Shown: piece after piece, positions 46,927-57,823 of the stretch
Layout of the letters: every line of letters starts with the position of its first letter
How positions within the stretch are numbered: the stretch's first letter is position 1
DNA from: Liolophura sinensis
Lineage: Eukaryota; Mollusca; Polyplacophora; Chitonida; Chitonidae
Assembly (NCBI RefSeq): GCF_032854445.1
Contig: NC_088298.1
Coordinates: 372,001-436,000 of the forward strand
DNA: 64,000 bases
Reading direction: 5' to 3'
Made by a program: the position numbers and the translations under genes
The notes under the pieces: model-generated
Database searches by the model: none
Told to the model about the DNA's origin: nothing
Seen by the model: the letters and a program-made list of their open reading frames with translations, nothing else

Positions 46927-47652
46927 GGCATATATTTGTAAATTTCACCCCATATGTTCCCCACCCACCACGGAGTGCCAACAAGGGCGATGCCTGAACC
47001 TGGGAATACCCAGCAGGAAAGACACCAAGGATTCCATATGAGGTATACTCGAACAGATTGATTTATACCAAAAGGTTAAATTCAATCTACTCGATTGACC
47101 CATGAGCCACCGCCTCAAAACGTAGTCCCGCAAACGATATTTCAGAAATAACATTTGTTCGCTAAATGATGTGCTGTTATTGAAGCAATTGGGACAACGC
47201 AGAGGCAAGACATGACCAAGCCGATTGATCGGACCGGGCCCATCCGACCTCCCGTCTCACTCCAAGTAAGGGCCAAAGCGGAGTGTTGGGCGTGAGGATC
47301 TCGCAAGGCCAACCCACCCTCAGCCACCAGGATCCCGTCCTCGGAGATTACGGGTCGCAACCCACGGCAAACAGGTCGCTCCCCGGTTGCCTCTCACACA
47401 ACCGAGAAGATGTGAGCCTATTATAATCACCGGGCTCACACAGGAGAGCTCTAGGTTAGTCGACTTTTACGACAAGCTTGCCTAGAGGGCTGAGCTCCTA
47501 TTCTTATCACCCCGGAAACCCCACGGGGGTTCGTCAATAGAGCTACGATAATTATTCTGTTTCTTAACATTATGAGTACATGCATAAAGCACTGCATAAA
47601 TCTTTGAAGTGATTTAACAGTGGCATCTGATTTTTTTTTTTTTTATTTGCAG

Positions 47653-50600
47653 TACTCCGGTACATCAACAGCGACGCACCGATGTTCCATCTCCATCGAC
47701 GAGCGGGTAAATATTTTATAAATGCATATCGCATTCCCGGTCTTTCTTCTGTAAATATTTTGTTTTCCCGGCTTGGCGAGACATATTTAACTAATGGTTT
47801 TGTTCTCTTCACAGGCCTGCTATGGACCCTAAGAGCCCGGAAGGCCCGAGCCCGTTTGAGATGATTCTGGAGGATGTCAGCCCACAGGCCTCCACGTCGG
47901 AGACGGCCGATGCTTCTGCCCCTGCGCCGCCAGAGACTGCTTCTTCTGAACCACGTGAAGGGTCGCCAAACTCTGATGGGACTTCGTCCTCCAGTTCGTA
48001 AGTGCACTTTGATTCGTGGTCTAATATTTGTTACTAGCGATGCAGCGTGTTTTTTTTTTGTTTCTTTTTTTCCCCCCTTTTTGTTCTACATTTGTTACTA
48101 GTGATGCAGTACTTAGATATAAGCTGATATGTTCTTTCTTTTTCAGACTGGAGTGGCGGACCAAACATGTGCACAGATGGACCCACCCCGCTAGACAGGC
48201 CATGCACGAGAGGGGATTGTACCAACTCCACCCGATCACCTCGCTCATCCTAGCTGACTTCGAGAGGAGCCTGATCCTGGAAGGACGTCTGCGAACCGGC
48301 CCGGCAGGACAGCAAGTGCAGAATGTGGGGCGCATACTGTACTTCTGTGACCCCCTCTCCATCAACCTTTCGGCCTTGCTCCCCAGCAAAGTAAGTGTCC
48401 TATAAGTGTGATATAGTAAATATTGCAAAAAACTATTTCCCACATTCAGCTGCCTGATTTCTGCCGAAAGTGGGGAAGGCGGGATTGGCGGTCACCAATC
48501 TGTGACAATTCCACACATTCCGCTGCCTGATTTCTGCTGAAAACGGGGAAGGCGGGATTGGCACTCACCAATCTGTGACAGTTCGCCACATTCCGCTGCT
48601 TGGTTTCCGCCCAAAGCGGGCAAGGTCGGATTGACGGTCACAACTCCCCACATGACAATTCCCCACATTATGCTAGCTTGTGTCAGCGGAAAGCGGGAAC
48701 GACGGGGTTGGCTGTCGCAAATCTGTGACAATTCCCCACATTCGGCTTGCTGGTTTCTGCCGAAAACGGGGAAGGCTGGATTGGCGCTCACCAATCTGTG
48801 ACAATTCCCCACATTCCGCTTGCTGGTTTAGTCGCTGCATACTGTTTCAAAGTAAATAATATATTCTGAAACCAATGTTTCAAATGATTTATTTCCTTTT
48901 TTCAGTGCAAGTTCTTCCAGAAGCTGGCGGAAGCAGGGCTTAAGGATGAGACGGTGAGGAACTATCAGAAGACCCTGAGAAGACCCTGTGCCATCATGAC
49001 TGCGACATCGTGTATATCTGGGATTATGGGATTCCAGATTGCACGCCCATGTGCATCTGTATCTAATGTCTAATGTGTTTTGGCGACAGGTTTCTGGACT
49101 GGGTGACGGCGGCCAGGGACTTGCACGAGAAGGCTCCGGCCCTCAACAGCCAGCTGGAGAACCTTTCGAAGCGTGTTGGGCTGTGAGCCAAGGTGACACA
49201 GAGGGGAGTGAGCCGAGAGGATTTGTCTCTGCAGGTCACCAGAGCAACATCGGCGTCAGTGACGGTTGAGGACTGCCAGGCCATTCTCAGGGTAATTTAT
49301 GCTTTTAATTGCGTCTTTAAAATTGTCATTTCTTCGAAAGCAACGTTTGAATGTATTTATGGCTCTTTCCCTTTCAAAACTGTTATCAATTATTATTACG
49401 TTGGAAGCAGCCAGTGGAATATATTTATAGCTCTTATCCATCTCTTTCAGATCGCCAGACCTGCCTTCCTTTCGGCGCTGCAGGCGGAGGAGAAGGAGCC
49501 GTCAAATTATGTGACCGTGGTCAACTTTTTGACGGCGACTCTCTGCCTCCGCCACTACCAGAGGAAGGGAGTAGTCGAAGGACTAAAAGTGAAGGAGTGG
49601 GTGGACCGGTAGGTTTCTCTTTTATTGCTACGGCGTACACCTTTGTCTTAGCGATTCTCAGAGATAATTACACCTGAACAAAAACAGCAATAAGCAACAT
49701 GATGTCTTTGCTTGCGCATTTCAGCATTCCCGTCTCCGTTGACGAGAAACGGTTCGCCGTCGTCTACGTGATGAAACAAGACTGGCACCACCAAACCGGC
49801 CACGTTTTGCCTGAACCATTAGGAGACTGGCGTAAGTTGGCGACATCGTTCTATACTAAGCTGCAAATTTAACTTCGTATATCTCAGTTAGAGCACAAAG
49901 GCTGCCATGCCAAGGAGCAAATGTTACATTTGATTGCTGTTTTCGTGCCGCTATATGCTGACGTCAATTGTTTTCCTTGTATTACAGTGGTTCGAGGCAT
50001 ACTTCCGACACTTCAGGCCGATATACGCACAGCAGGACGGGGCAGCGACGGAGTACTTCTTGTCGACCAGCGGGAAACGGATCCACAACGCTTCGACCGA
50101 CCTCTGCCGGTTTCACCGGAAGTAAGTACAAGGCTTCATACGTCAAAACAAATTGTCGTTTATATCGCTGGCCTGTTGTCGAAGTAAGCATAAAGGCATT
50201 CATTTCAGTAATGTCACGTCGTTATTTATTTGCGTTTCCCTCTCGTCATAGGTACAAGCTGAGGAGCGTTTGTGCCAGCCAGGCCAGAAGAGAGATGGAG
50301 ACGTGGACGAGAGGACGTTTCTCCGGCAGTCAGCTGCGGTTGGTCGAGGATTACCTCGCCCATTCCAACGCTGTTGCCGAGAAATTCTACAGGATGAAGG
50401 AACCCATAAAGATTTGTCAAGCCATAATGCTGATGGAAGGGTATGTAGTGTGTATAACTGTTTAAGTGTGTATCGGACGGGGAGGCCACCTCCCGGACCA
50501 TCGAGCCCGTCTTGATGGTGGACGAGCCCCAGCGGTAAGTACTTGAATTTGAACATTTTGTTTCACTTAATTGGCTCGATTTAAAATGCTTTACATGCTT

Positions 50601-51668
50601 TTTTTCACATGTGAGATCCTGGTGATTTAAACGCTGATATTGTTTCTTGTAGTGGTTTGCATGCCGCCAGATATCACTCCTTCAGCGCGGAGTTGTCGAT
50701 AGCTTTCGGCAAGCTTATCAGCCTGGCGCCCGTCACCACTGAGGCCAGAGGACCCAGCCTCGCCGTCTGAAAGAATCTGTTCCCCCAGAAGCCGAAGTCC
50801 CTGGCGTCGAAGTGGGCTTACCGACAGGGACAACTGCGGATACAGTTTATTCTTGGTGAGAAAAAGCAATCTTCTATCATCGCGCATTTTCATATTTCAT
50901 ACATGTATTTCTTTCTGCATAACTTGGCTTAATCAATCATTTGCACGTACATCTCTTTATCTTCAACAGACATGTACACGAGGAGACGGCCTCATCGACG
51001 GGAGATAGCGTCCGAGCTTCAGAAGCGCGCGTGGCCGGCCAGCCTGATTACGAAGGTGATGGGCAGGTGGAGAGAGACGCCTGGCCGGCAGGCGCATCAC
51101 TCCAGTCATGAGCAACACCTGCGGGATCGGACGTGGCCAGGCCTGACGGAGGGGCATCATGACAAGCGGGGGGGCGATAGCCTTAACCACCAAGGAATTT
51201 TCACAGGGAGAGGTAGTCGTTGACTAACACGGGGTAGAAAAAATAATTTTTTTATGCTCGTTTTGGAAGTTTCTACATCGTGGTCCTACATTTTGATTTT
51301 CTCGTGATTACATTGGGGTGAAAGAATAATCGCGTTTATTTTGTTGTAGGTCCTCACGTTCAAGGAAGGAGTGGAGCGGCAAACATCAAACGAAGAAAAC
51401 GGGTACATTTTCTTCGTTCGCCTTGGACGCAACATCCCCGACCTGCCCTTGCCATCCCGGCAAAGTTCTGTTTGGCCGCCTGGTTTCCCACAGCAGGATG
51501 GGAAAGCGCGCCAACCTGAAGCCAGAGGCGTCCCTTATAGACGGCGTCCCTGTGGTCCTTTTTAAGGCCATTAGGGACATCCGTGCCGGCGAGGAGCTCT
51601 TCTTCGACTATGGGGTGCGTCAAAATCAGTTTGGCGAAGGAGCAGAATTGCCGTGGCTGCAGGAGTAG
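47653..51668 (+). pseudogene. Tyrosine recombinase-like + SET domain gene, about 13 exons
   Basis: Exons: 47653-47706, 47815-47997, 48147-48390, 48906-about 48980, 49090-49291, 49451-49618, 49725-49831, 49988-50121, 50252-50440, 50467-50534, 50653-50855, 50970-51233, 51350-51668. Most joins are GT-AG with matching phase. After a Ser/Pro-rich start (MDPKSPEGPSPFEMILEDV, ATG 47822), the core-binding part has FFQKLAEAGLKDETVRNYQ. The catalytic part has RHYQRKGVVEGLKVKEWVDR, WFEAYFRHFRPIYA, LRSVCASQARREMETW and LAHSNAVAEKFYRMKEP (His, nucleophile Tyr). The end is a KMT5A-like SET domain: LTTKEFSQGEVVVD, ENGYIFFV, GRLVSHSRMGKRANLKP and GEELFFDYGV. Lesions are TGA 49184, TGA 50768, TAA 51225, a frame change in G7 at about 51168-51174, another at about 51415, and a mismatch of phase at 49831. 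Well preserved but not translatable as read. Confidence 0.7.
48438..48830. repeat. Intronic minisatellite, 72-bp unit, about 5.5 copies
   Basis: The block 'ttccccacattccgctgc' recurs at about 48438, 48510, 48582, 48659, 48731 and 48803, followed by 'gaaaacggggaaggcggga' and 'caccaatctgtgacaa'. It lies in the intron before the exon starting at 48906. A related 'tctgtgac' block recurs at 52060-52160. Confidence 0.85.
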
Positions 51669-51735
51669 GCATAGGGGAGTTGCCATGGCTGCAGGTGTAG
51701 GTATAGGTGAACTGCCATGGCTGCAGGAATAGGTA
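51649..51735 (+). repeat. 32-bp triplication over the SET gene stop codon
   Basis: 'ttgccgtggctgcaggagtag' at 51648-51668 is repeated with changes at 51680 and 51712 (period 32). Each copy ends in a TAG preceded by codons for PWLQ or a variant, so the gene's last residues and stop are present three times. Confidence 0.75.
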
Positions 51736-52250
51736 TTAGTGTTTTATATATATGCTTACATCTTTTCTTTTACAGCATTATTGATATATTAATGTTTCAT
51801 ATATGACATGTTTTCATCCTTATTATTACATCTTTGATTATATCTTAATATTTCATGTAAGATATGTATGTATATGCATATGTATGTTTCATGTATGACA
51901 TGTATTTCAACGGTGTTACGCTAATGTTCTAAGAATTGAAACTTATTTAGTTTACATCCTATGACATCATTTTTTATATATTAATGTTTTGTATATGATA
52001 TGTTAACATTCTTTCTTTTACAGCTTTATTCGTATAATAATGTTTCATTTATGACATGTTGGTTGGGGAATCACAGATTGGTGACGTTCCCCGGACTTGG
52101 GGCTCGGATCTGTGACGTTCTGACTTGGCGCCCGGATCGGTGAAGAAAAACCACAGATCTGTGGTTGGATCCGACAAGAGTCAAACTCAGAGGTAAGTAC
52201 TTTAAGGTTGTCTCTGTTTTTTTTTTTTGAATGCCGCGGGCATTCCATTG
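51736..52250. other. AT-rich region with a degenerate 'atattaatgttt-catatatgacatgt' repeat
   Basis: Similar blocks at about 51735-51755, 51787-51813, 51846-51870, 51885-51902, 51978-52003 and 52037-52060. It may hold the 3' end of the SET gene transcript. No coding signal. Confidence 0.5.
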
Positions 52251-52259
52251 TAGGCTTTT

Positions 52260-52895
52260 GATGTGATTTTGATTGAATTTATTGATCGAAATTTGGAGCC
52301 ATACGGTTGGTCATTGTTGGGGCTGTAATTATGTTGACGTATTTAGTCGTTCTGCCTTCTGGGCAAATTTTGGGTTCATTCCCCATTCAATTATTTTTTT
52401 GGGGGTGAATTTCCAATTTAGAAAGTCATGTGCGATATTGGATATTATGTCAGTTTTGGTTCTGTTTGTTGACCGTTGATTGTGAACGGATTTGATCACT
52501 ATATTCATAAAACCCAGAAATTCCAGTTTACTCATGATAATTTGGTCGGTTTGTTCGGTTCCGGTTTCCTGTGCATGATTTTCTAGTTCACTTTGCGCTG
52601 TCATTGTGTCCTTAGGTGGGTTTTTGTGTCTGCCTGGCTTGTTTGACAGCTTCGGCGTAGCTTACTCCTTTGTTTACCTTTATAAACTCGATTGTTTTGG
52701 CTCTTTTGTATGCGCTGCACCCTTTATATCCTGCTGAGTGGTCTTGTTTACAGTTTGCGCAGGTGGTCTTTGTTTCCGTACAATTTTGATATTCGTGTTT
52801 TCCTGAACATTTAGGGCAAACTATGTCGGATTTACAAACTTTTTGTGTGACCAAATTTTTGGCACTGGTAGCAACGTCTAGGCGCTTCATAGAGA
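52260..52895 (-). pseudogene. LINE ORF1 fragment of a second (Jockey-like) family
   Basis: The minus strand (52890 down) reads KVCKSDIVCPKCSGKHEYQN, then CANCKQDHSAGYKGCSAYKR and VNKGVSYAEAVKQARQ: two CCHC-type knuckles followed by the motif typical of Jockey/I-group ORF1 proteins. The N-terminal part including the first knuckle is frameshifted near 52860. Downstream frame 52604-52329 looks like the following linker. It is clearly different from the dominant LINE family. No RT from this copy is visible. Confidence 0.65.
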
Positions 52896-53029
52896 GGAAA
52901 AATGCATAATCATGTCTTGTAAACGCCTCAACTGCTAATTAACTAAACCGTGTGCTACGCGCATGCGCAATGTCAAGTGGTCTTAACACCGTGTCATTAA
53001 AAGTTTTCCAGTTGTTTTTTTGAGAAAAA

Positions 53030-53106
53030 ATGCCTCGGAAAGAATTCCTCGATGCATTACACGATGTGGACGTTGAAGAAATACAAAACCAGGCGGGCGA
53101 TATAGG
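53030..53106 (+). CDS. Possible first exon of a small gene with duplicated exons
   Basis: ATG 53030 gives MPRKEFLDALHDVDVEEIQN and ends QAGDIG at a donor (gg|gtgagg). The EF.DALH....EEIQN..GDIG segment recurs at the end of the next exon. Function unknown. The upstream sequence (52896-53029) shows no further coding signal. Confidence 0.45.
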
Positions 53107-53416
53107 GTGAGGCTTTATTCAAAAGGTCCATATCGTACTCTCTGAAGAAAAAATGAAGTAAATGTTTTTGAAATAAAAAGACGAAGTATAATTTAGGATG
53201 TATCACTTTTGCATGTATAATGGAAAAAATGCCCATAATCTATAGCCAACTATGCGATATATACAGTAAAACGGAGATGGGAATGACATACGGGATATAA
53301 CTACCTGCTTAAAAAACCGAAAGGTATCTTTAAGTGGGTCACGAAACCTACGACATAGCTATCGCATTAATCCATTTTTTTTTTTTTTTAGAGATTTTAC
53401 CATGGTCTGTTTTCAG

Positions 53417-53621
53417 ATGAGAAAGAATTCGCAGCCGATTTGGAGTTACAATGGGATGACGTTTTAAGCGAATGGGGCCCTACACAGGATGTCACGCCCC
53501 GCAAAAGAAAGCATTCCGTTAGTTCCCATTCAAGCACTGACAAAAAGACAGATGACGAATTCTTCGATGCGTTGCACGAGCTGGGCATTGAAGAAATACA
53601 AAACAAGACGGGCGACATAGG
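53417..53621 (+). CDS. Duplicated exon, copy 1, of unknown gene
   Basis: Acceptor tgttttcag at 53408-53416, donor gg|gtgagt after 53621. It encodes KEFAADLELQWDDVLSEWG, TQDVTPRKRKHSVSSHSS, then DDEFFDALHELGIEEIQNK and TGDIG. Acidic/aromatic W-x-D-D-x-L-S-x-W and a basic PRKRK stretch (possible nuclear signal). No family recognised. The next exon repeats the first half, so an exon duplication has occurred. Confidence 0.55.
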
Positions 53622-53854
53622 GTGAGTATGTTCAAAAAGGTCCATTTTGTACTCTCGACAAAAATACGAAATAAATGTTTTTTGTGGTCTAGTTTTCAAG
53701 ATAATTCGTTTTTTAGAGGTTTTACCCATGGTCTGCTTTCAGATTTGGGAAAGAATTGCTCGCCGATTTGGAGTCACAGTGGGATGACATTTTAAGTGAT
53801 TGGGAAACTATACAGGATGTCACACCCAGCAAAAGAAAGCGCTCCGATAGTTCC

Positions 53855-53866
53855 CACGCAGCCGAG
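53855..53866. repeat. 12-bp target-site duplication of the full-length LINE
   Basis: CACGCAGCCGAG at 53855-53866 and again at 59795-59806, immediately outside the LINE. This is direct evidence of target-primed insertion. Confidence 0.92.
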
Positions 53867-54127
53867 GAATGAATGAATGAATGAATGATTATGGCTTAAC
53901 GCCACATCGGCAATATTTCAGCCATATCGTGGCGAGAACAAGGTGAAAACAAGAGACGGTTAAGGCTTTCGATATAATAATATGAACATCAAAAGTAAAA
54001 CAAAAAGTACAGACGTGATTAAAATCGAATAAAAGAAAAATAAGATTTAAAACTCGAAAACCAGAGTTATAGTACATGTATAAATATATATAACTGTTTA
54101 TTTATAGATATTTACGACAATTAAAAT

Positions 54128-57100
54128 TTATATTTTATGATATAGGCCAATGGCCTTCAAATAATTTATGACAACATCGCCAGCGATGCTGTCAAATAAA
54201 TCATATATAGAGTTGACCGTGTAGAATCTCTGCCGAACATGGGCAAAGTCTACACAGTCAACCAGAATATGTTTGATGCCATATTGAGCATCACATCCAA
54301 CACACTCGGGAGCACTGCTCCCATCTAAGATGAAATTGTGTGTCAGATGAGAATGTCCAATACGGCATCTCGTTAAAACGACTTGGTCTCTACGAGACAT
54401 ATCAAGTGTATATGAATTATAGCCAATGACCGGATGAATGGCATGCAGTTTATTATGGACCTGCAAGTTCCATTCACCCTGCCAAAGGCCACGAATATAT
54501 TTAAGAATATTGGACTTCATGTCAGTATAAGGGATTTTTATCTTAGATATGGGTTTATTTAGGGCAGCTTTCGCCTCCCTGTCTGCGACTGTGTTTCCAT
54601 GGATACCAATATGACTTGGTATCCAGCAGAATATAATATCTTTACCTCTTCTAATTAATTTCCTATGTATAGCTAAAATTTGAAGGATCAAGGGATTTTT
54701 AAATTTATTATTCTGTATTGCCAATAGGCAAGACAACGAGTCAGTGCATATCATTGCCCTCTGGGCACACCCAGAAGAAACATATGATAAGGCCAGGAGT
54801 ATAGCTCTGGCCTCGGCAGAGAATATTGAAGAAGCGGATGGAAGACGAAAGGAAGAGACCCGCTGCTCTAAGACAGCCGCAGTCGCAACCCTGTCCCCAT
54901 CCTTCGACCCGTCAGTATATATAAATTTATAATCCGTATAATTAGCTTTAATTTCAGCAAAACCTTGCTGAATTATAAGAGGATTTGTATTCGATTTATT
55001 ATATTTACGCAGATCAAATATTAGTTTTGGTTGTGGGAGAAGCCATGGAGGAGACTCCGGAAAAGACACCGGAGCTATATCATCCAGCTTGATGTTAGCT
55101 CCCACAATATGGTCCCGTATACGAAGACCGAACGAAGGGATCTTGTTAGGACATTTAGTATATTTGTCTACATACAATGGATTAAAAACACAGTCGTAGG
55201 CAGGGTTTGTTGGATGTGCTTTAAGCTTTGTGGCATATTGAAGGCTAAGTTTTATACGTCGGTTATATAAAGAAGGCTCATTTGCCTCCACGTATAAACT
55301 TTCTACTGGTGAAGTTCTAAAAGCACCAAGGCTGAGCCTCAAACCTTGGTGATGAACAGGATCCAACATTTTAATGTACGACTTCCTAGTGGAACCGTAA
55401 ATGATGGATCCATAGTCCAATTTAGACCTCACCAGAGAACGATATAAATTAAGTAAAACTGATCGGTCAGCACCCCAATCGGTGCTAGACACGACCTTAA
55501 TTATATCGAGAGCCTTTGTACATTTAGCTTTAAGCATTTTTATGTGAGGTATAAAAGATAGCTTACTATCAAATATTATACCTAAAAATTTTGTTTCTCC
55601 AACAATTTTAATCTGTTTACCACAAAAAGTAAGCTCAGGGTCAAGATGAAGTTTCCGTTGATTACAAAAATGCATACCGACGGTTTTAGACGTTGAAAAT
55701 CTAAAACCGTTTTCAGTTGCCCATTTCTCGATCTTATTGAGACAAAGCTGCAACTGACGTTCGATATTATTCATATTCTTAGCTCGGTAGCATATAAGGA
55801 AATCATCCACGTATAAAGAACCTCTGTGCCCAATGTTAATGTTTTTGCTAGGCTATTTATTTTTATGCTAAACAGAGTTGGTGATAGAATGCTGCCCTGG
55901 GGTACACCCATTTCCTGCTCATAAGAGTCAGAAAGTGTGGACCCAACCCGTACCTTAAACTGACGATCAGATAAAAATTGAGATATAAATATAGGTAATC
56001 GACCTTTAAGACCCATGTTCGCGAGGTCTTTTAAAATACCATATTTCCATGTGGTGTCGTAGGCATTTTCAAGGTAAAAAAATATGGACACCACATGTTC
56101 GTTATTGATGAAGCCATCGCGAATAAAGGTTTCAAATCGAACAAGGTGATCCATGGTAGATCTACCTTGCCGAAAACCACATTGAATATTAGATAAAAGC
56201 TTGTTGGTTTCAAGAAACCAAACAAGTCTATCATTAATCATCCGTTCCATAGTCTTACAGACACAGCTGGTAAGAGCTATGGGACGGTAATTATTTGGAT
56301 CATTATGATCCTTACCCTGTTTGGGAACCGGGATAATACACGCCTCCCTCCATGAGGCTGGAAAATTACCAGTTATCCAAATATCATTAATCAAGTCCAA
56401 GAGAGTCTCCAGTGGCTCAGGTGGTAAATGGTTCAGAAACTTATAATATACATTATCAGGCCCACAAGCAGTATCATGGGCCTTTTTTAGTGCAGTTTTA
56501 AGTTCCTCGATATTAAAAGGATGATTATAATCTTCTAAATTTTTAGAAGAAAAGGGCAATTTAGTTTTCTCCTTCTGGTTTTTAATATGTTGGAATTTTT
56601 TAGTATAGTTCTCAGAAGAAGATTTTGTTGAAATTGTTTCAGCTAATTTATTGGCTATATCAGATGGAGAGGTTAATATATTATCTCCATCTTTCAAATG
56701 CTGAACTTTTGGTTTATTATTTTTGCCCTTAAGTTTCTGAACCATGTTCCAGACCTTACGCATTGGTGTTTTTGACGTAATGCCCGAAACAAAGTTCCGC
56801 CAACAAGATCGTCTCTTGGACTTGAGTAATCGACGAGCCTTAGCTCGAGAATTCCGAACCTGGTTTAAATTATTATCAGTGGGGACAATGATTAAATCTG
56901 CGTTCAGCCTTTTTACGGTCCTTTATGGCTTTACGACAGTCATTGTCGTACCAGGGTTTACTTTTGGATTTTGGATTTGTCGAGGTCTTAGGTATAGTTC
57001 TATCGGCAGCTCGTAATACAAGCTCGTTAAATTTTAACACAGGATCATCTGCTGCTTTGAGAGTCTCTGGAATGATATCAGCCTCACACAACATCTCAAA

Positions 57101-57823
57101 TGCGATCCAATCTGCTTGATCGAATTTCCACCTAGCTACATGTTCTAAAGAATTAGAAGTGATATGCTCTAGGATAATAGGAAAATGGTCACTACCACAA
57201 AGATCGTCATGCACCTTCCAAGAAAAATCCGGGAGAAGTGATGGATCTGTGATAGTGAGATCGATAGCAGAATAAGCGCCATTACCTGGATGTAAATAGG
57301 TGTTAGAACCATCACTGAAATAACACAGTTGTTCGTTAGATAAGAAGTTTTCTACTATCTTGCCCTTATCATTTATGTTGTTACTGCCCCATAGGGGGTT
57401 ATGGGAATTAAAATCTCCCATAAGTATAAAAGGTTTGGGTAATTGTTCTTTTAAATTATGTAACTGCAAAGCTGACAAAGAAATGTTCGGGGGAATATAC
57501 ACTGAACATAATGTGATTGTTTCACATAGTGAAACACGAACGGCCACAGCTTGAAGCTCTGTATCCAGAGCAACAGGGCTGTGAATAACATTGTTATTGA
57601 CGAAGATAGAGGAGCCGCCTGCAGCTCGATCTTCTTCATTCGAGTACGTACTGTATAATGAGTAATTTTTAAGAGTTATTTTATCTTTGTCAGATGTCTT
57701 CAAATGAGTTTCCTGAAGACACAGGGCTATAGGATTTAATGATTGAACAAGCTGTGTTATTTCAATAAAATTGACCTTAAGGCCTCGACAATTCCACTGT
57801 ATAATTTTGTCGTATATCGCCAT
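54128..57823 (-). pseudogene. LINE ORF2 of the full-length copy
   Basis: ATG 57823 (MAIYDKIIQWNCRGLKVNF). Endonuclease: LCLQETHLKTSDKDK, GDFNSHNPLWGSNN, SAIDLTITDPSLLPDFSW, SDHFPIILEH. RT: NNYRPIALTSCVCKTMERMI, CGFRQGRSTMDHLVRFE, MGVPQGSILSPTLF, YVDDFLICYRAKN region. RNase H: KFIYTDGSKDGDRVATAAVL, AEARAILLALSYVSS, HIGIHGNTVADREAKAAL. It ends YLKAIGLYHKI at 54128. Only two frame changes separate it from a full frame of about 1,230 codons: one in a G4 run at about 56881 and one at about 55817, just before the YVDD box. Confidence 0.88.

Larger units (their letters stand above)
44276..47535 (-). mobile_element. LINE copy, 5' portion only (3.3 kb)
   Basis: The intact 5' end at 47535 is followed by the 5' untranslated region, ORF1, and ORF2 endonuclease up to the linker before RT (KEKTKLPFSSKNL at about 44280), where it is cut by the 5' end of the next copy. 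A LINE truncated at its 3' end is not the usual retrotransposition product, so a later deletion or recombination is implied. Confidence 0.87.

Noticed and set aside
48021-48443. Minus-strand 140-codon open frame
   Set aside because: Antisense of the exon 48147-48390 and flanking introns. The plus-strand exon has good splice sites and phase.
51350-51668. Host KMT5A histone methyltransferase gene
   Set aside because: The SET domain is KMT5A-like, but the upstream exons are recombinase-like and the gene carries stops. It looks like a mobile-element-linked gene, not the conserved host enzyme.
47653-51668. TGA recoding (selenocysteine) at 49184 and 50768
   Set aside because: The TGA positions do not correspond to expected Cys sites, a TAA and frame changes are also present, and no SECIS-like element was recognised. 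Decay or sequence error is simpler.
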